A stretch of 64,000 nt of DNA from Sternotherus odoratus (lineage: Eukaryota; Chordata; Testudines; Kinosternidae), in contig JAVMKO010000001.1 in the NCBI GenBank assembly GCA_032164245.1, forward strand, positions 162,431,434 to 162,495,433, read 5' to 3'. The translations under genes and the position numbers were made by a program. A model generated the notes under the pieces. The model did not search any database. It was given only the letters and a program-made list of their open reading frames with translations, and was not told the DNA's origin. Numbering within the stretch: the stretch's first letter is position 1; every line of letters begins with the position of its first letter. This document shows, piece by piece, positions 32,261-43,981 of this stretch.

Positions 32261-33670
32261 ACCTTCCCCGCTACTTCAGGAATTGTAGTTTTTGGAGAAT
32301 GTGCCCATCAGCAACAACAGTTTGAAAGGGCTTTAGAAATTTTAACACCTGTCTTGGTTTTTAAGCCTAAGGCCTAGGCATATTTAGGGCAGAATGTCTA
32401 TCACCCTTAAGATGGACTTAAAATCATTGTCATTTGGAGACTTGGTGTATATCCACCTCCTCTGTCTACCATTCTGTATCCACATTGGAAACAAGTTTGT
32501 TCCCTTCTAAACACAGAATTAAAAAAAAATACTTTATGCCCTTAATGAAAGTAAAAGAATCTAAGGAAAATACTTAAATGACGTCCCTTTAAAGTTGCTT
32601 TTTCTCAACTTTATTAGAATTGGATTTGAACAGTTGAAATTGTTCTAATGCAGAAAGAGTAGAAGGATGTTAGTACAAAGGCTGCCAACCAACGTTTGGT
32701 GTCACCTAGTGTATTAGTGACAGGAGGTATCTGGTTTATCTTAAAATCATGTAGGAGCAACTGAAGGAAGGTGCCTACAGCTTGTGGGGAAAATGGATTT
32801 GAGTAAACTGTATAGGGACTAACATGTCTGCAGCTGCTAAAAACATTAAAAGAAAATGAGGGGCTTGTACAGAGATAAGAGTTCAGTCATAATACTCAAA
32901 TATGCTTCTGACAATGACAAAAGATTTGAGGGGAAGAGGTAGAGAATAATTTTTTTATTAAAAAAATCTATATTATTCTAGTTTAAACAGGTGCTCCCAG
33001 AATTCCTGAATCTAGCTATGGCAGGATTGGTAAAGAATTTCACATAGGATTATGATTACTGGAAAGCATCTCATTCCCAATCCTACACTGAAAAACAAAC
33101 AAACAAACAAAAACCCTCTGACTCTAAATTTGCTTAACGTCCAGTGGACTATAGGGCCCACATTTCATCCCTAAAGCCAGATCCACAGTTAAGCGTTCAT
33201 CAGGAGTTTCATTCTGTAGGGCATCTGATGGATAACAGGTTCCTTCTGGAGTTACTGGATATCATGAGTCTAGACCAGGTACAGTACTCCAGGAAAAACA
33301 CAATTTGCAGGAGTAAAATCCACTTCAACATTTTCTTTTAAAAGAGATTTTGTTCTGAGGCCCCACTTCCTTCCTTCCAGTGTGGACAGAGAAATGTTGA
33401 TCATTTAACACCATGGTATTCTAAAAATAATTTAAAAATCCCCCCTCCCTCCCTTTCCATTTTTGGCTTTCTCAGTCTTCTTTGGAGCAGTAGCACTTGA
33501 GAGATTTTAGAGATTCTGCTGGAATGCCATGGGAAACGTTACACTAAAATACACTCTATGAACAAAATAAAAGTAACTGTGCAGTTGCTAAATTCTGCCC
33601 TCTGGGTTATTGTTGTTAGAACTTCAGTACTGTTGTTCCATCACTACAGCCAAGGATCTTCTCAATTCCG
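32261..33670. other. Intergenic stretch beyond both stop codons
   Basis: AT-rich sequence holding the presumed 3' UTR of the minus-strand GART. It has an AAAC microsatellite near 33090-33110 and a minus-strand AATAAA at 32954-32959. No gene was seen. Confidence 0.5.
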
Positions 33671-33859
33671 CTATTCTAAATTCCAGAAGATCTTGCCATT
33701 TTCTCCTAGACACACTGCTTTACTGGCCACTAGCTGCAAGGCAGCAGGGAAGGCTCTGTGCTCTGCTTCCTTTACTCTTTCTGACAAGGTCTCCTCTGTG
33801 TCTCCAATCTCCACGGGAACTGCCTCTTGAAAAATTATAGCTCCAGCATCAACTTCCTC
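33671..33859 (-). CDS. GART: GART terminal exon (GARFT C-terminus)
   Basis: Reads EEVDAGAIIFQEAVPVEIGD, then ALQLVASKAVCLGENGKIFW and ends NLE at TAG 33671-33673. The catalytic Asp of VDAG is present. The C-terminal end GKIFWNLE is in register with the short ends usual in GART. The nearest AATAAA I found on this strand is about 0.7 kb downstream (32954-32959), so the 3' UTR end is uncertain. Confidence 0.95.
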   Translation of the reverse strand, partial: EEVDAGAIIFQEAVPVEIGDTEETLSERVKEAEHRAFPAALQLVASKAVCLGENGKIFWNLE

Positions 33860-34122
33860 CTGAAAAAAGTAAATCCAGAATACTGTAAACTGAAAGAGGG
33901 GGGAAGACAAGACACACAAAAGTAGGACAGTTATTTGCTCTTGTTACCTTAGGTACTACTTATACATACTTCCTGTGATATGTGAGGAGAGAAGAAAATA
34001 CAGTGGGGTCACCTTAGTCTGCAGAGAATTGATGGGAGTCTGTTTCCAATAATGGAAGCACGTAGGCCAGGGTGAATGTCATGAAACCATTTGTGATGTT
34101 TCTGTGAGGTTGTCCCATAGAA

Positions 34123-34402
34123 CAGCGTCTCAAAGATTTATGACCGTGGCCCCTTTCCTCTTCCCCGATGCCTCTCGCGGCCCCAGGGGTGTCTCTGCCG
34201 AAATGCCACGGTAAGCAGCATTTCGGTAGGACACAAATAGAACTTCCCGATCTCGAGGCGGCTGGGGCATGTCTGCCGAAATGCCACAGAGAGTTCGGCG
34301 GTCTCCCGGGCGGGATTGGCGGTGGTGCCGGGGTATCGCGCACTCCCGGGGGTGGACTCACGCACCCCCAGGGATTCGTGCACCCCACTTTGAAGACCAC
34401 TG
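34123..34402. mobile_element. hAT-type MITE
   Basis: Ends cagcgtctcaaaga and ctttgaagaccactg are imperfect inverted repeats, flanked by a perfect 8-bp duplication ccatagaa (34115-34122 and 34403-34410). The core contains repeated gccgaaatgcca blocks, shared with the element at 63632. It lies in the last GART intron. Confidence 0.85.
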
Positions 34403-34410
34403 CCATAGAA

Positions 34411-35803
34411 AACAGTGAAAGCCATGACACTTAATGCATATAAAACTGGACTGGACAAAATGCAGGTATTTACAACAGAATTATCTTGCATTGACAAGGA
34501 GATGGATTAAGTGAGCCAAAAGAGCTTTCCACTTGTAAACTATTTATTTCCCACAGGATCAGTAATGTTCCCTGCTATCGATGAATTGTCTCTCAGGGGT
34601 TCCTTCACTTGTGGAAATGCCACAATGACATACTATGGCGGGACAGAACCTCATTCGTGTCTGGAAGAACCAAACACCTTGCCTCTTCCCATGCCATAGC
34701 GCGGGCAAGAAATCAATTTTCTTTCTCTTAAGCAGCTAGTGGGAGAATGACTTCAAGCATTTAATAAGGGAATTGTGTACCACTACTTTCAATCCTGATA
34801 TGTAAATGAGGGGAAAAAAATTAATTGTGCACATGCGTACTCCACAAATGGTGAGAAGTCAAGGGTCATCAACACACTTCTAAAATACCAGGGAGGAAGA
34901 GGTTAACTTGTAAATAAATCTTTCAGTTAATCCTCGAAAGAACAGTCATTTTAACAAGGGTCAAGCTGAGCAATGTTTTGTGTGGAAGCCAACTCCTCCA
35001 AAAGCCATAGATTCTCCTAGTATCATGCAGGCCTACCACTGCTAGTTGACTCATTCAACATTTTTGACAAAATTGATGTCAAAACAGAAATATTAGCACC
35101 AGGAAATTAGGTGTCCAGGTCTTCTGAATTTCTTATGGGAGGTCAAGAGCTGAGCTTAAGACCATTGCTTATCCTGCTCAACGCAGGTCTTGACAACATG
35201 CTGGCAATGTTGTCAACTCCAAGTGTTAAAAGGAAAAATGAAGACCTTTACAAAATTAATACAGTTCAGGTTCTTTTCTTTGCCTGCTGGGGTGTGGGCC
35301 TTTACGTTAGTCACTCTACAGGGTCAAACTTTTCTCTGCAAGAGTGAGGGCTGGAACAAACAAACAAAAAAGCTGAGATTCTCAGGCCTCCCTTGATTCC
35401 AGCAACTGGAGCGCTAGGAAGAACACTAAGCAGGGTGAGGCTCATGATAAAAACACAGGACTTGGAAACACATTACTGGGTAAAGATGCTGCTGACCACC
35501 AAGGCCTTCCTTGTGCTACTGCTCCCAAGGATATGACAACTGGTGGAGCAGCACTACTGTTACCAATGGGAGGAAGCTGCACAGAAAAAACAAGTGTAGT
35601 TAAAGCCTGAACTCCGGTATAGTATTTATTTCCAATTCCCCCAATGCACCACATTCCAAAGATTTCATCTCACTGTACATCTAACCATTTCTACAGAGAG
35701 GAAAAAAGACAGAGATTGTTTTGACACAGGTATTATTCCAACCAAGATGATTCGCTACAAATTTTATAAAGCTGCTCATTTCTGTTAGAAATGACATACT
35801 TAC
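34411..35803. other. GART intron, no feature seen
   Basis: Remainder of the last intron of the minus-strand GART. No recognisable repeat or coding segment. Confidence 0.5.
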
Positions 35804-35919
35804 AGCTACAAAGTGCACAGTACAGCCACTGATTCGGACTCCAGCTTGTAATACCAATTTATGGGCATTTGCTCCTTTAAAAGAAGGTAGTAAAGATGGA
35901 TGAATATTCAGTATTTTTC
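35804..35919 (-). CDS. GART: GART exon (GARFT active-site exon, His retained)
   Basis: Reads KILNIHPSLLPSFKGANAHK, ending CTVHFVA. The catalytic Asn and His of PurN-type enzymes are present. The exon is 116 bp, the acceptor is ttttctag and the donor is gtaagt. Confidence 0.96.
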
Positions 35920-35999
35920 CTAGAAAAGAATAAATGAAATGATCATTCTCTTAGCTCTCAGCCCTCGTTTCACAAGTTTAAACATCAAATAAATGCCTC

Positions 36000-36287
36000 C
36001 TCGTTAACCAGTCAGGGAACAAAGAGCAGGGTTTAGATAGGGGGTGGAGTTCTGGGGGGACAGTTAGAGTGGGGGGGTGTCTCTGGAGGGGGCGATCAGG
36101 GGACAAGGGGGGGGGGGTTGGATGGGTCGAGGGTTCTGCGGGGGGCAGTCCAGGGGCAGGAAGTGGGTGGGGGTCGGATAGGGGACGGGCCCAGGCTGTT
36201 TGGGGAGGCACAGCTCTCCCTACCTGGCCCTCTCACAATTTTGAACCACAATGTGACCCTCGGGCCAAAAAGTTTGCCCACCCCCTG
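36000..36287. repeat. hAT-like MITE fragment
   Basis: The right end gggccaaaaagtttgcccac belongs to the same end family as the element at 62517-63072. The left boundary is unclear. The core is G-rich. Confidence 0.45.
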
Positions 36288-36814
36288 CATTGAGGCCTGT
36301 TCAGTCTTAACAGAAAAGAACTGCTGCCTACACAGGAGCACCCCCTGTCCTTCCAAGAAGCAGAAACACACCACAGCTTTCCCCTTCCTTTGAAAAAGAT
36401 CAGCAGGCTGCTTTTTTCCTGAGGGGTTCGTCCTAATGAACAGTCAGCAGGGTCCCCCTTATAGTATCATGCAACTGAGCAGCACTGAGCCTTTCTCCTA
36501 GAGAGGAGTGCATGTGCTCTATGAGCATTCGAGTCACTAGCTAGCCTGAGAATAGGACTGAACGCTAACCACACACATACTATTGCTATAGCTAAACCAT
36601 CAGGCTGTCTCCATTCCTCAAAAAGGTCTTTATTCCTCCTCTGAGTTATTAATTTGCCTGACACACTGCACTGGAAATCCTGGGCCAGACTGTAGTCTAT
36701 GGTGTGATGGCAGTTTACAGCAGCTGAGGATCTGACGCTCAATTCAGAACAAACAAAAATTACTTTTCAGGTAACAGCAAGACACTAAGACGTGCCTCAC
36801 ATAAGGATAACTAG

Positions 36815-36993
36815 TACAGGCATGTCGCGTCTTACGGAAACCGCGTATAGCCAAAACCCATTGAGTTTAATTGTGAGCGAGATCGCCCGCCCTACAGATA
36901 ATTTTTACATTTTTATTTTCCCCTTTTTTTTTGCCGATTGCGTAAAGCTGAAATCGCGCATGTTAAATGTGCATAAGATGCGACTTGCCTATA
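36815..36993. mobile_element. Short TA-flanked MITE
   Basis: Inverted ends tacaggcatgtcgcgtctta and taagatgcgacttgcctata, about 20 bp with few mismatches, TA at both edges. The core has gattgcgtaaagctgaaatc and a T run. The class is probably Tc1/mariner-like. Confidence 0.7.
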
Positions 36994-37613
36994 CACAGAT
37001 GTCACTTCATGACTCATCTGTGTGAGTTGCATGCCATCAGTATTCTGATGTTCGGTATTCTGAACAGAACAGTATGGTTCTGTTCCAACCAAGTGTCTCC
37101 TCAAACTGCCTGGTGTGGCCCCGCCCATGCTCCGCCCCCAGACTCCCTCCTGGGGTTCCCGGCGCACTGCCCTGGCCGGCTAGGTCTGGCTGGCCTGCCT
37201 CCTGCAGGGACTCAGAGCGGCTGGCGCTGGGCCTGCGCTGTCTGCCCGGGACTCAGACCACTCAGCCATGCCACCCAGCTGTCTGGGGCTGGGGGTTCTC
37301 TGGGCTCCTGCAGGGGAGGGGAGGCAAAAGGAGAGGGGGAAGGGACAGCATTGGGCGGGGCTGGGGGCTAGCCTCCCCACTGGCCAGGTCACCGGCCGCC
37401 CATGGTTTCAACCTTCAGTAGTTTTGTGCCTGCTTAAAAAAAATCCAGAGTACAGTTGATAAAAAGGCTTTACTATGGAAAGGGGTCAGTCATCTAGGGA
37501 CACTTGGCTTGTTGTCTCTATACAATGTTTGTCAGACTAAATACAATGCCTAACTCCAGCTGCAAAATGTCTTTTGTCTTATTTAGAAGTATATATTCAA
37601 ATAGTGCATTTAC

Positions 37614-37755
37614 CATCCCACTTTTTGACAAAGGGACCAGACAAAATCCGCATAAATCCTGCAAGACAGATCAGTTCAACTGAGAATTCTTCAAGGACTT
37701 TATCAACTGCAGTATCAAATTCTGTGCGACTTCCATACAATTTATGGTCAATTAC
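37614..37755 (-). CDS. GART: GART exon (GARFT domain)
   Basis: Reads VIDHKLYGSRTEFDTAVDKV, then LICLAGFMRILSGPFVKKWD. The loop consensus LAGFMRILSGPFV is intact here, in contrast to the plus copy. The exon is 142 bp, with acceptor ttgcag and donor gtaaat. Confidence 0.95.
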
Positions 37756-38539
37756 CTGCAATATCCAAAAAAAGGAGAAACACAGATATGAACGTGGGAT
37801 TAATTGACTCTCACAACAAGAACATGCTGAAACACTGCTCTGTAATCGAACACAAACCTAAAACTCTGTGTATATGAGCAAAGAAGGGTGTCCAGATACT
37901 ACAAGGGTTTTCACTTCAGAAATGCACATAAGTAATAGTAGATCAAATCCTGTAGTTTTCAACTCAGACTATATTCAGCCAAACTCATGTTGAAAGCAGT
38001 GGGAGTTTTGCCTGTTTAAACTCAGTTTAGGGCTACTGGATATGGACCATTAACAATTAATTATTAATAATAACTTGAACATTCTAACAAGCACCCTAAC
38101 TCTTAGACGGGTTTAACCAACTTCAGTTGATATGAAGCCTTAAAACAGTCTACAGGTTTTAAACCCATGCAAACCTTAGATCAGTTTAAATTGCAAACAA
38201 GATGCTCCCCTCCTCCCACCAATTAAAAAAAAGGTAACAGGCCAGAGAGCTAAGTATAGGCATGTTAAGAAGGAACAGCTGGGGAAAGATGGACAAGGAT
38301 GAGGATTGCTCCAGTTAAAGTTTTCCCTGCTAAGGACACACATGCCATATTTAAATGTGAATAATTTAAAAAGTAAACTACTGAAACTATTTTCTTAAAA
38401 TATTCATAGCTTTAAAATAACGAGGCCTATTAAATGCCACTGACATTTACAAAAAACAATTAGGTTTAAAGTCAGCACATGAGGTTTGAAAAGTTTATGC
38501 TAAATTGGCTGTGCAGTTGTTCAGTGCATTAGCAGTGTG

Positions 38540-38650
38540 GTCGAATGGATAGGGCTGGACTGGCTTTTATTACTGGCTTTGCTACTGATCTATGATGAAA
38601 CCCTTGGCAAGTCACTTCACCTCTATGAGGCTCCGATTCCCTTCCCACTC
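38540..38650 (+). repeat. MIR-like SINE fragment
   Basis: Contains cttggcaagtcacttcacct, the well-known core of MIR/CORE-SINEs. It is directly followed by a hAT-type MITE. Confidence 0.5.
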
Positions 38651-38668
38651 TGTCTTGTCCATTTAGAT

Positions 38669-38978
38669 CAGGGGTCGGCAACTTTTCAGAAGTGGTGTGC
38701 CCAGTCTTCATTTATTCACTGTAATTTAAGATTTCGTGTGCCAGTAATACATTTTAACGTTTTTAGACGGTCTCTTTCTATAAGTCTATAATATAGAACT
38801 AAACTGTTGTTGTACGTAAAGTAATAAGGTTTATAAAATGTTTAAGAAGCTTCATTTAAAATTAAATTAAAATGCAGAGCCCCCTAGACAGGTGGCCAGG
38901 TCCCAGGCAGTGCGAGTGCCACTGAAAATCAGCTCACGTGCCACATTAGGCATCCGTGCCATAGGCTGCCTACCCCGG
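38669..38978. mobile_element. hAT-type MITE
   Basis: Starts caggggtcggcaactttt and ends taggctgcctaccccgg, imperfect inverted repeats of a common hAT MITE family. No clean target duplication was found. Confidence 0.6.
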
Positions 38979-39319
38979 ATTGTGAGCTCTTCAGGGAAGA
39001 GACTCTCTCTTAGGGTGGGATCCACAAAACACCTGCCGATCCCTGTAGGACTCAAGGCTCACTCTGCACTTATGTTTTTTAGGTAAAGAAAGTTCTCTGG
39101 ACGTCTCGGGCTCTGGGCAGGATCTCTGCTGCCTCCCTCTAGACCCCCGGACACCTATCTCCTGCTTACACCCCAGAGGAATTCACAAATCAGAAGAAAA
39201 AGGTGGTGTTTGAGTGAACACCTACATCACCTGGCGGGGTCTGATGCTGTACGTAACCTCTGGACCAAGTGTGGTTCAAAACCTGGCTGAGGAGGAAGCA
39301 GTGATGGTGCCATGCATCT

Positions 39320-39960
39320 AATAACGTTTAGCCCAGTGGTTAGAGCACTTGCCCAGGATGTGGGAGAACCCCTCTCAGAAAGAATTTGAAGAAGGGACTC
39401 CCACTTCTCAAGAAAGTGCTGTAACCCCTGAGCTACGGGATGTTCAGTTGTGAGGCCCTCTCCACCTCTCCAAGCTGTTCCACTGCAGATAATCAGTTAA
39501 AGTGACTGGAGCACAAGGACTGGACCCCAGGTCTCCTCCCTCCCTCCTGGCGAATGCCCTGATCACTGGATTCCAGAATCATTCCCACTCTCAATCTGGC
39601 TCCAGGACTGTTCTACTATCGATAAATAGTCATTGGCCCAGAGAATGAGAGCATGTGAAAATGATGCTGTAAATCCAGTAGCAAGGGCACCCATCAGGGA
39701 AGTGGGAGACTGACTCAAGGCCCACTCCCCCTGATCCAATCACTCTTGCATTGTTTATCCAATGGGAAATACCTTCCACAGGAAAGGTAGAGTGCCCTGC
39801 ACCAGAAGATCCCAGAGCTCAGTGGTTAGAACATTCTTCTGAGAGGTGGGAGTCCCCACTTCAAATCCTCACTCCCCCTTTGCCAGAGAGGTGGGGCTTG
39901 ATTGTGGGACTTCCACATCCCAGGGACAGTGCTCTAACAATTGGGCTAAAAATTATAAGG
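39320..39960. repeat. Cluster of tRNA-like modules in alternating orientation
   Basis: Forward modules at about 39331 (agcccagtggttagagcac) and 39817 (agctcagtggttagaacat, then ttcaaatcc) look like box A and box B of tRNA-derived SINEs. Reverse modules occur at about 39417 (gtgctgtaacccctgagcta) and 39929 (cagtgctctaacaattgggc). Sense and antisense heads could fold into hairpins. Intronic in the minus GART. Confidence 0.5.
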
Positions 39961-40281
39961 TGGGCACTGCCACTTCCTTCCCCTCCTCTTCCCTTTTCAT
40001 GTGCAGTGACTCAAGTGCCGGTCATTCCTGCAAGAAACCCCTAAGGTGCCTGACTTTACATGACTGGCTCTCATTTGTGGATCTTTAAGTAGACTTTGAT
40101 GCCTTCCTGCAGCCTGGACTTAGGTGCCGGTCTCCAAGAGAGAGGAGCGGCTTAGCTCTTGTCAGGATCTCCCACTGGCTAGCTTAGGCAGCTCCCCACC
40201 TACTGTACTGGCTTCTGCAGATTGTGTTTTGAGGTGTCTCTCTCTCTAACCTATGCACTGGGTAGGGAGCCTTCTCCATAG

Positions 40282-40362
40282 CTGGTGTTCTTCGAGAGGT
40301 GTTGCTCATGTCCATTCCATGTTAAGTTGGCGTGCTCACCACATGCACCAGTACCGGAAGAC
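40282..40362 (+). mobile_element. DIRS terminal fragment
   Basis: Contains gttcttcgagaggtgttgct followed by catgtccattcc, matching the left end of the DIRS element at 60358 more than that of the intact one. Only about 80 bp remain. Confidence 0.6.
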
Positions 40363-40429
40363 CCACTACATCAATCACAGGATCGCTCTCCCATTGGTTC
40401 CAGTACTCCACCAGGATAAGGAGCGTAAT

Positions 40430-40585
40430 TAAGTCAATGGGAGAGTTTCTCCTTTCAACCCAGAGTGGCGTAGACACCACAGTAAGTCAACCTAAGCTGT
40501 CGACTCCAGCTACGTTATTCACACAGATGGAGTTGCGTAACTTAGGTTGACTTAACCCCATAATGTAGGCCTGCCCTCAGGCTTT
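40430..40585. repeat. Short palindromic repeat, MITE-like
   Basis: Contains taagtcaacctaagctgtcg and its inverted counterpart gttgcgtaacttaggttgac, about 60 bp apart. No target duplication was identified. Confidence 0.4.
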
Positions 40586-40802
40586 GTGGAGCGCAGTGTT
40601 GTTGTGGTGGTGATTTTCTAGGTGCCTAAGTGTTAGGTGCTGTGACACTGATCCTCACAATGCCTCAGTCCCTTCGTGGATCTCACTCTTACTATATATT
40701 CATATGGTATTAGCACAATGGATCTGTTCACAGTTGTATCTCTTATTGGGAGGGAGGGGGAACATGCTACCTCACCCATCTTTTCTCTCTAATATCATGC
40801 TA

Positions 40803-40803
<1 letters not shown>

Positions 40804-40833
<30 letters not shown>

Positions 40834-40840
40834 TTAATTT
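40804..40840 (+). repeat. AAT microsatellite
   Basis: About ten copies of aat in an intron of the minus GART. Confidence 0.85.
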
Positions 40841-41495
40841 GTTTAAGCATCAGATCCTGCTCTAGGTGAATTCAATAGCAGAAGTTACATTGGGCCCAAT
40901 TCTCCATTGATTATAACTGATACATATTTTTGCAAACCTTAAACAAATACATGAATTCTGAACAAGAACTCTTCCCTTGCTATTCTTAAACTGTAGCCAT
41001 GTTGGCTGTAGCATTGTCTGAAATGTACGTATTTTCTCACCACAGCTGAACTTAAAAACAAAATGAAAGGCTTTCGTTCAAACTGTAATAATAAAAATAA
41101 TCACCTTTGGGTAGACCCCAAGCAAGGAAAATATTAGCTCCAGAAGGTGGTAGGTAGGTTGGTGGGGGGAGTGGGGTGGGGGTGGTTTTAATTTTAGGTG
41201 TTTTGCTACATTAACAATAGCAGGGGTTTCTAGGCACACCGCAGAGCAAATCCCAATAACACCACCAGGATGGAAATAAAAGACATACTATTATGTCTAT
41301 CCTACAGATGGCTGACAGAGAGAAGTTAAGTGACTTTCCCAAGGGCACAGTCAGTGGCATAGACGAATTCTGGAGTTTTGGGCTCCCAGTCCTGGCTCCA
41401 GCTCCACTTCTCTCCTATAAATATTATTAATTCTCGGCTAGCTTTCCACCGCAGTGAGTTATTAAAATCGGATTCAAAGGTGAAACGTTGCTTAC

Positions 41496-41626
41496 TTTTG
41501 TAGGAATACCAGCTCTTTCAGCTCTTCTTAACCCTTCCACGCCTGGCTTGTTAGAAATGACAAGGACTATCTGTGCGTAGCTGGTTGGGTTTTTTGTGCT
41601 GGTTATTAGGGCTTCCAGGTTTGTGC
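41496..41626 (-). CDS. GART: GART exon (GARFT domain)
   Basis: Reads GTNLEALITSTKNPTSYAQI, then LVISNKPGVEGLRRAERAGI and PTK. It matches the PurN core after the Gly-rich turn. The exon is 131 bp, with acceptor gttag and donor gtaagc. Confidence 0.95.
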
Positions 41627-42226
41627 CTAACAATGAAAAAGAAGAAATGAAGGCCAGGCATTTCTTGGAGGGGATGGCTTTTAAAATCAGTAACGTAGGA
41701 GGAGCCTGAGCCAATGGCCCCGGGAGTCGATGGGTGTCTTTCCACGGACCATAGTGAGCACTGGCGTGTGTATGTGAACATAAAATGGTTTAATAAGTTA
41801 TGCATTTGTAAGACTTTCCAGTGCATGAGCTATGCTGCAATTCTTACTTTTGGGGTTGCCTATAGGTCTATAAATCATAGAAGGAAAGTTTGGTCTGTTT
41901 GAAAATACAACGCTCCGTCCCTCTGATCAACTGGTTGTATCACTCGAAGGTGGGGTAGAGGTGTGTGGGCAAAAGCTACATATGTAGGTGTCTCTCAGTA
42001 TCAGTTTGCAGCCGTGGGTAATGATCAGAGTAGATCTCATTCAAAATGGCCCAGGGCCTGCCTTGAGGAGCTGCCCCCTGATGTTGATCTCTAGGCACCT
42101 GACTAAACGCTCACTGAAGTTCATAGGAACACTTCTAGTAACTTGAAGCAGTTCTGGTGCAGGGCCGAAGTTTCTTTTTCAACAGCCTGTGTTTGTACCT
42201 TGTAGGAAAGAATGCAAAAGCCTCAC

Positions 42227-42358
42227 CTGTTCCAGAGATGAGAACAGCCACCTTCACTTTGCTTGTCTGGGTTTTGCCTTGGATATGGTTGTGCAAAAAT
42301 GGTAACCTATTTGTTTGCAAGGCTTGAAGCAGATTATTGACTTCAACATGGGCAGATT
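42227..42358 (-). CDS. GART: GART exon (AIRS-GARFT linker)
   Basis: Carries the interdomain linker and then SKVKVAVLISGTG, the first strand of GARFT. It is 132 bp, six codons shorter than the plus-copy exon. The acceptor is ataag and the donor is gtgagg in phase 1. Confidence 0.93.
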
Positions 42359-42686
42359 CTTATTAGGGAGGGAAAAAAAGAGCGTTACATGTAAACAGAG
42401 AAATACAGAGGACATAAAAGGACTTCAGCACTTCTGAGAATTAGATCAATAGCACTTCTTGTTTCTAACTACTTCAAAGCTAACACTCATTTATCAAACA
42501 CTCCTAAGCATGTGTTATATGCACTCTAACTGGAGTCTTCAGGACTATCATTTTAACACACCTCTGGAGCAAATGCAAGCTAATATCTGTGGACCAGACC
42601 CTTAGTTAACATCAGTGGAGCTTCACCAGTTTACATCAGCTGGGAATCTGGCCCTACATTCCTCTAGGTAAATGAGAATCCAGTAC

Positions 42687-42890
42687 CCGTGTGTCTGGAG
42701 ACGACTTTCCCAATCAGCCAGGCTTCCTCATGTCTCTGTACGTCTTTCAGAACCTGCTGAGCCAGCTCCTTCTCTACCACCAAGACTGCACCGATCCCAC
42801 AATTAAACGTTCGGGCCATCTCCTCTTCCGAGAGGTTCCCCTCTTTTTGGAGCCAAGAGAAGATTTCAGGAATCCGCCAACTGTGAGCAT
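42687..42890 (-). CDS. GART: GART exon (end of AIRS domain)
   Basis: Reads DAHSWRIPEIFSWLQKEGNL, then ARTFNCGIGAVLVVEKELAQ and ends HTG. The exon is 204 bp, identical in length to the plus copy, with acceptor ttttcag and donor gtactg. Confidence 0.96.
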
Positions 42891-43981
42891 CTGAAAATGG
42901 TTGAAGCTGTAAATTGCTTGTTGAAGTACAAAACAAGAGTTTAATAGAAATTATTGTCTTGACACAAATACCCCAGTTCCTAGAATCTCAAGAGTTAGAA
43001 TTTCTGGGCGTGAATCACAAATGCAAAAATGATTAGACCTGAGGCAGTGTTAGGCCCAGTGATCTCTGCTGTGATGCAGAAGAACTGGATTTAATTCCCA
43101 GTCCATGTTTCTCACTGCCTCAGTAGGCAGGGTCTGCCCATGGAATGTAGGAGATGAATTACTCAGCTGTGTGACCCATTAGCTAATCATTAGGAAGAGG
43201 CTTTGAGGATACTTCAGAATGTGCTCTTATTAGTCATCCTCTCCTGGAAGGGGACAGCTGGAATGGTAGAGAGGGTATAAAATGAGGGAGGGACCCTCAA
43301 ATTACAACAGACAAGACCCCTTTCCCCAATTGGCAAGAACTGATGGGCCCACAGCAACAGCATTGCTGAACAAGCCAGCATGATGGAGTTAAAAAGGGAG
43401 CAGATTTCTTTTTGCCATATTATATTTTAAATGTTATGCCCTGGTTTCCATACATTAGTACTCAATAGATTTTAGCATATAGAAGAGGCGAACTATAAAA
43501 ATAACCACAGATCTCAATCTGTGGAAGAAAGCACAATTTATTATGTGGAACAGGGAACTGGGAGTCATGTGTTCTCTGTCGTATTCTGCACCTGGCACCA
43601 ACACTATGTGATCTTGAACAAGTCACTTAACTTTGCTGTGCCAACAGCTGCTTGCTAGTAAAATGAGAATAATAATATCCCAGTAGGTTATTATGAGGAT
43701 GAATTAATGAAGGTAAAATGGTTTGAGATTTCAGAAAGGCAGCATCCAAGTGCAAAGTATCATGATTATGATGTTATGCACACATTCCTCCTAACACGTG
43801 AACTATGAATTGCACTCTACTGCACAGAGATCCCTCAAACAAGCTGAGCTCTGTGATGTTATAAAACGGTAGTGACTCTCTTTTGGTTGTTTTTAAACCA
43901 CCTCATTCCTTAAACAAACAAACCCAACCCAAAACATGATGAGTTCAAGGGAGGAGAGATTGCAATCTTAAGGCTACAAGG
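42891..43981. other. GART intron with MIR-like SINE
   Basis: The only recognisable element is a MIR/CORE-SINE-like stretch at about 43560-43770, containing gatcttgaacaagtcactta and gtaaaatgagaataataata. Confidence 0.5.
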
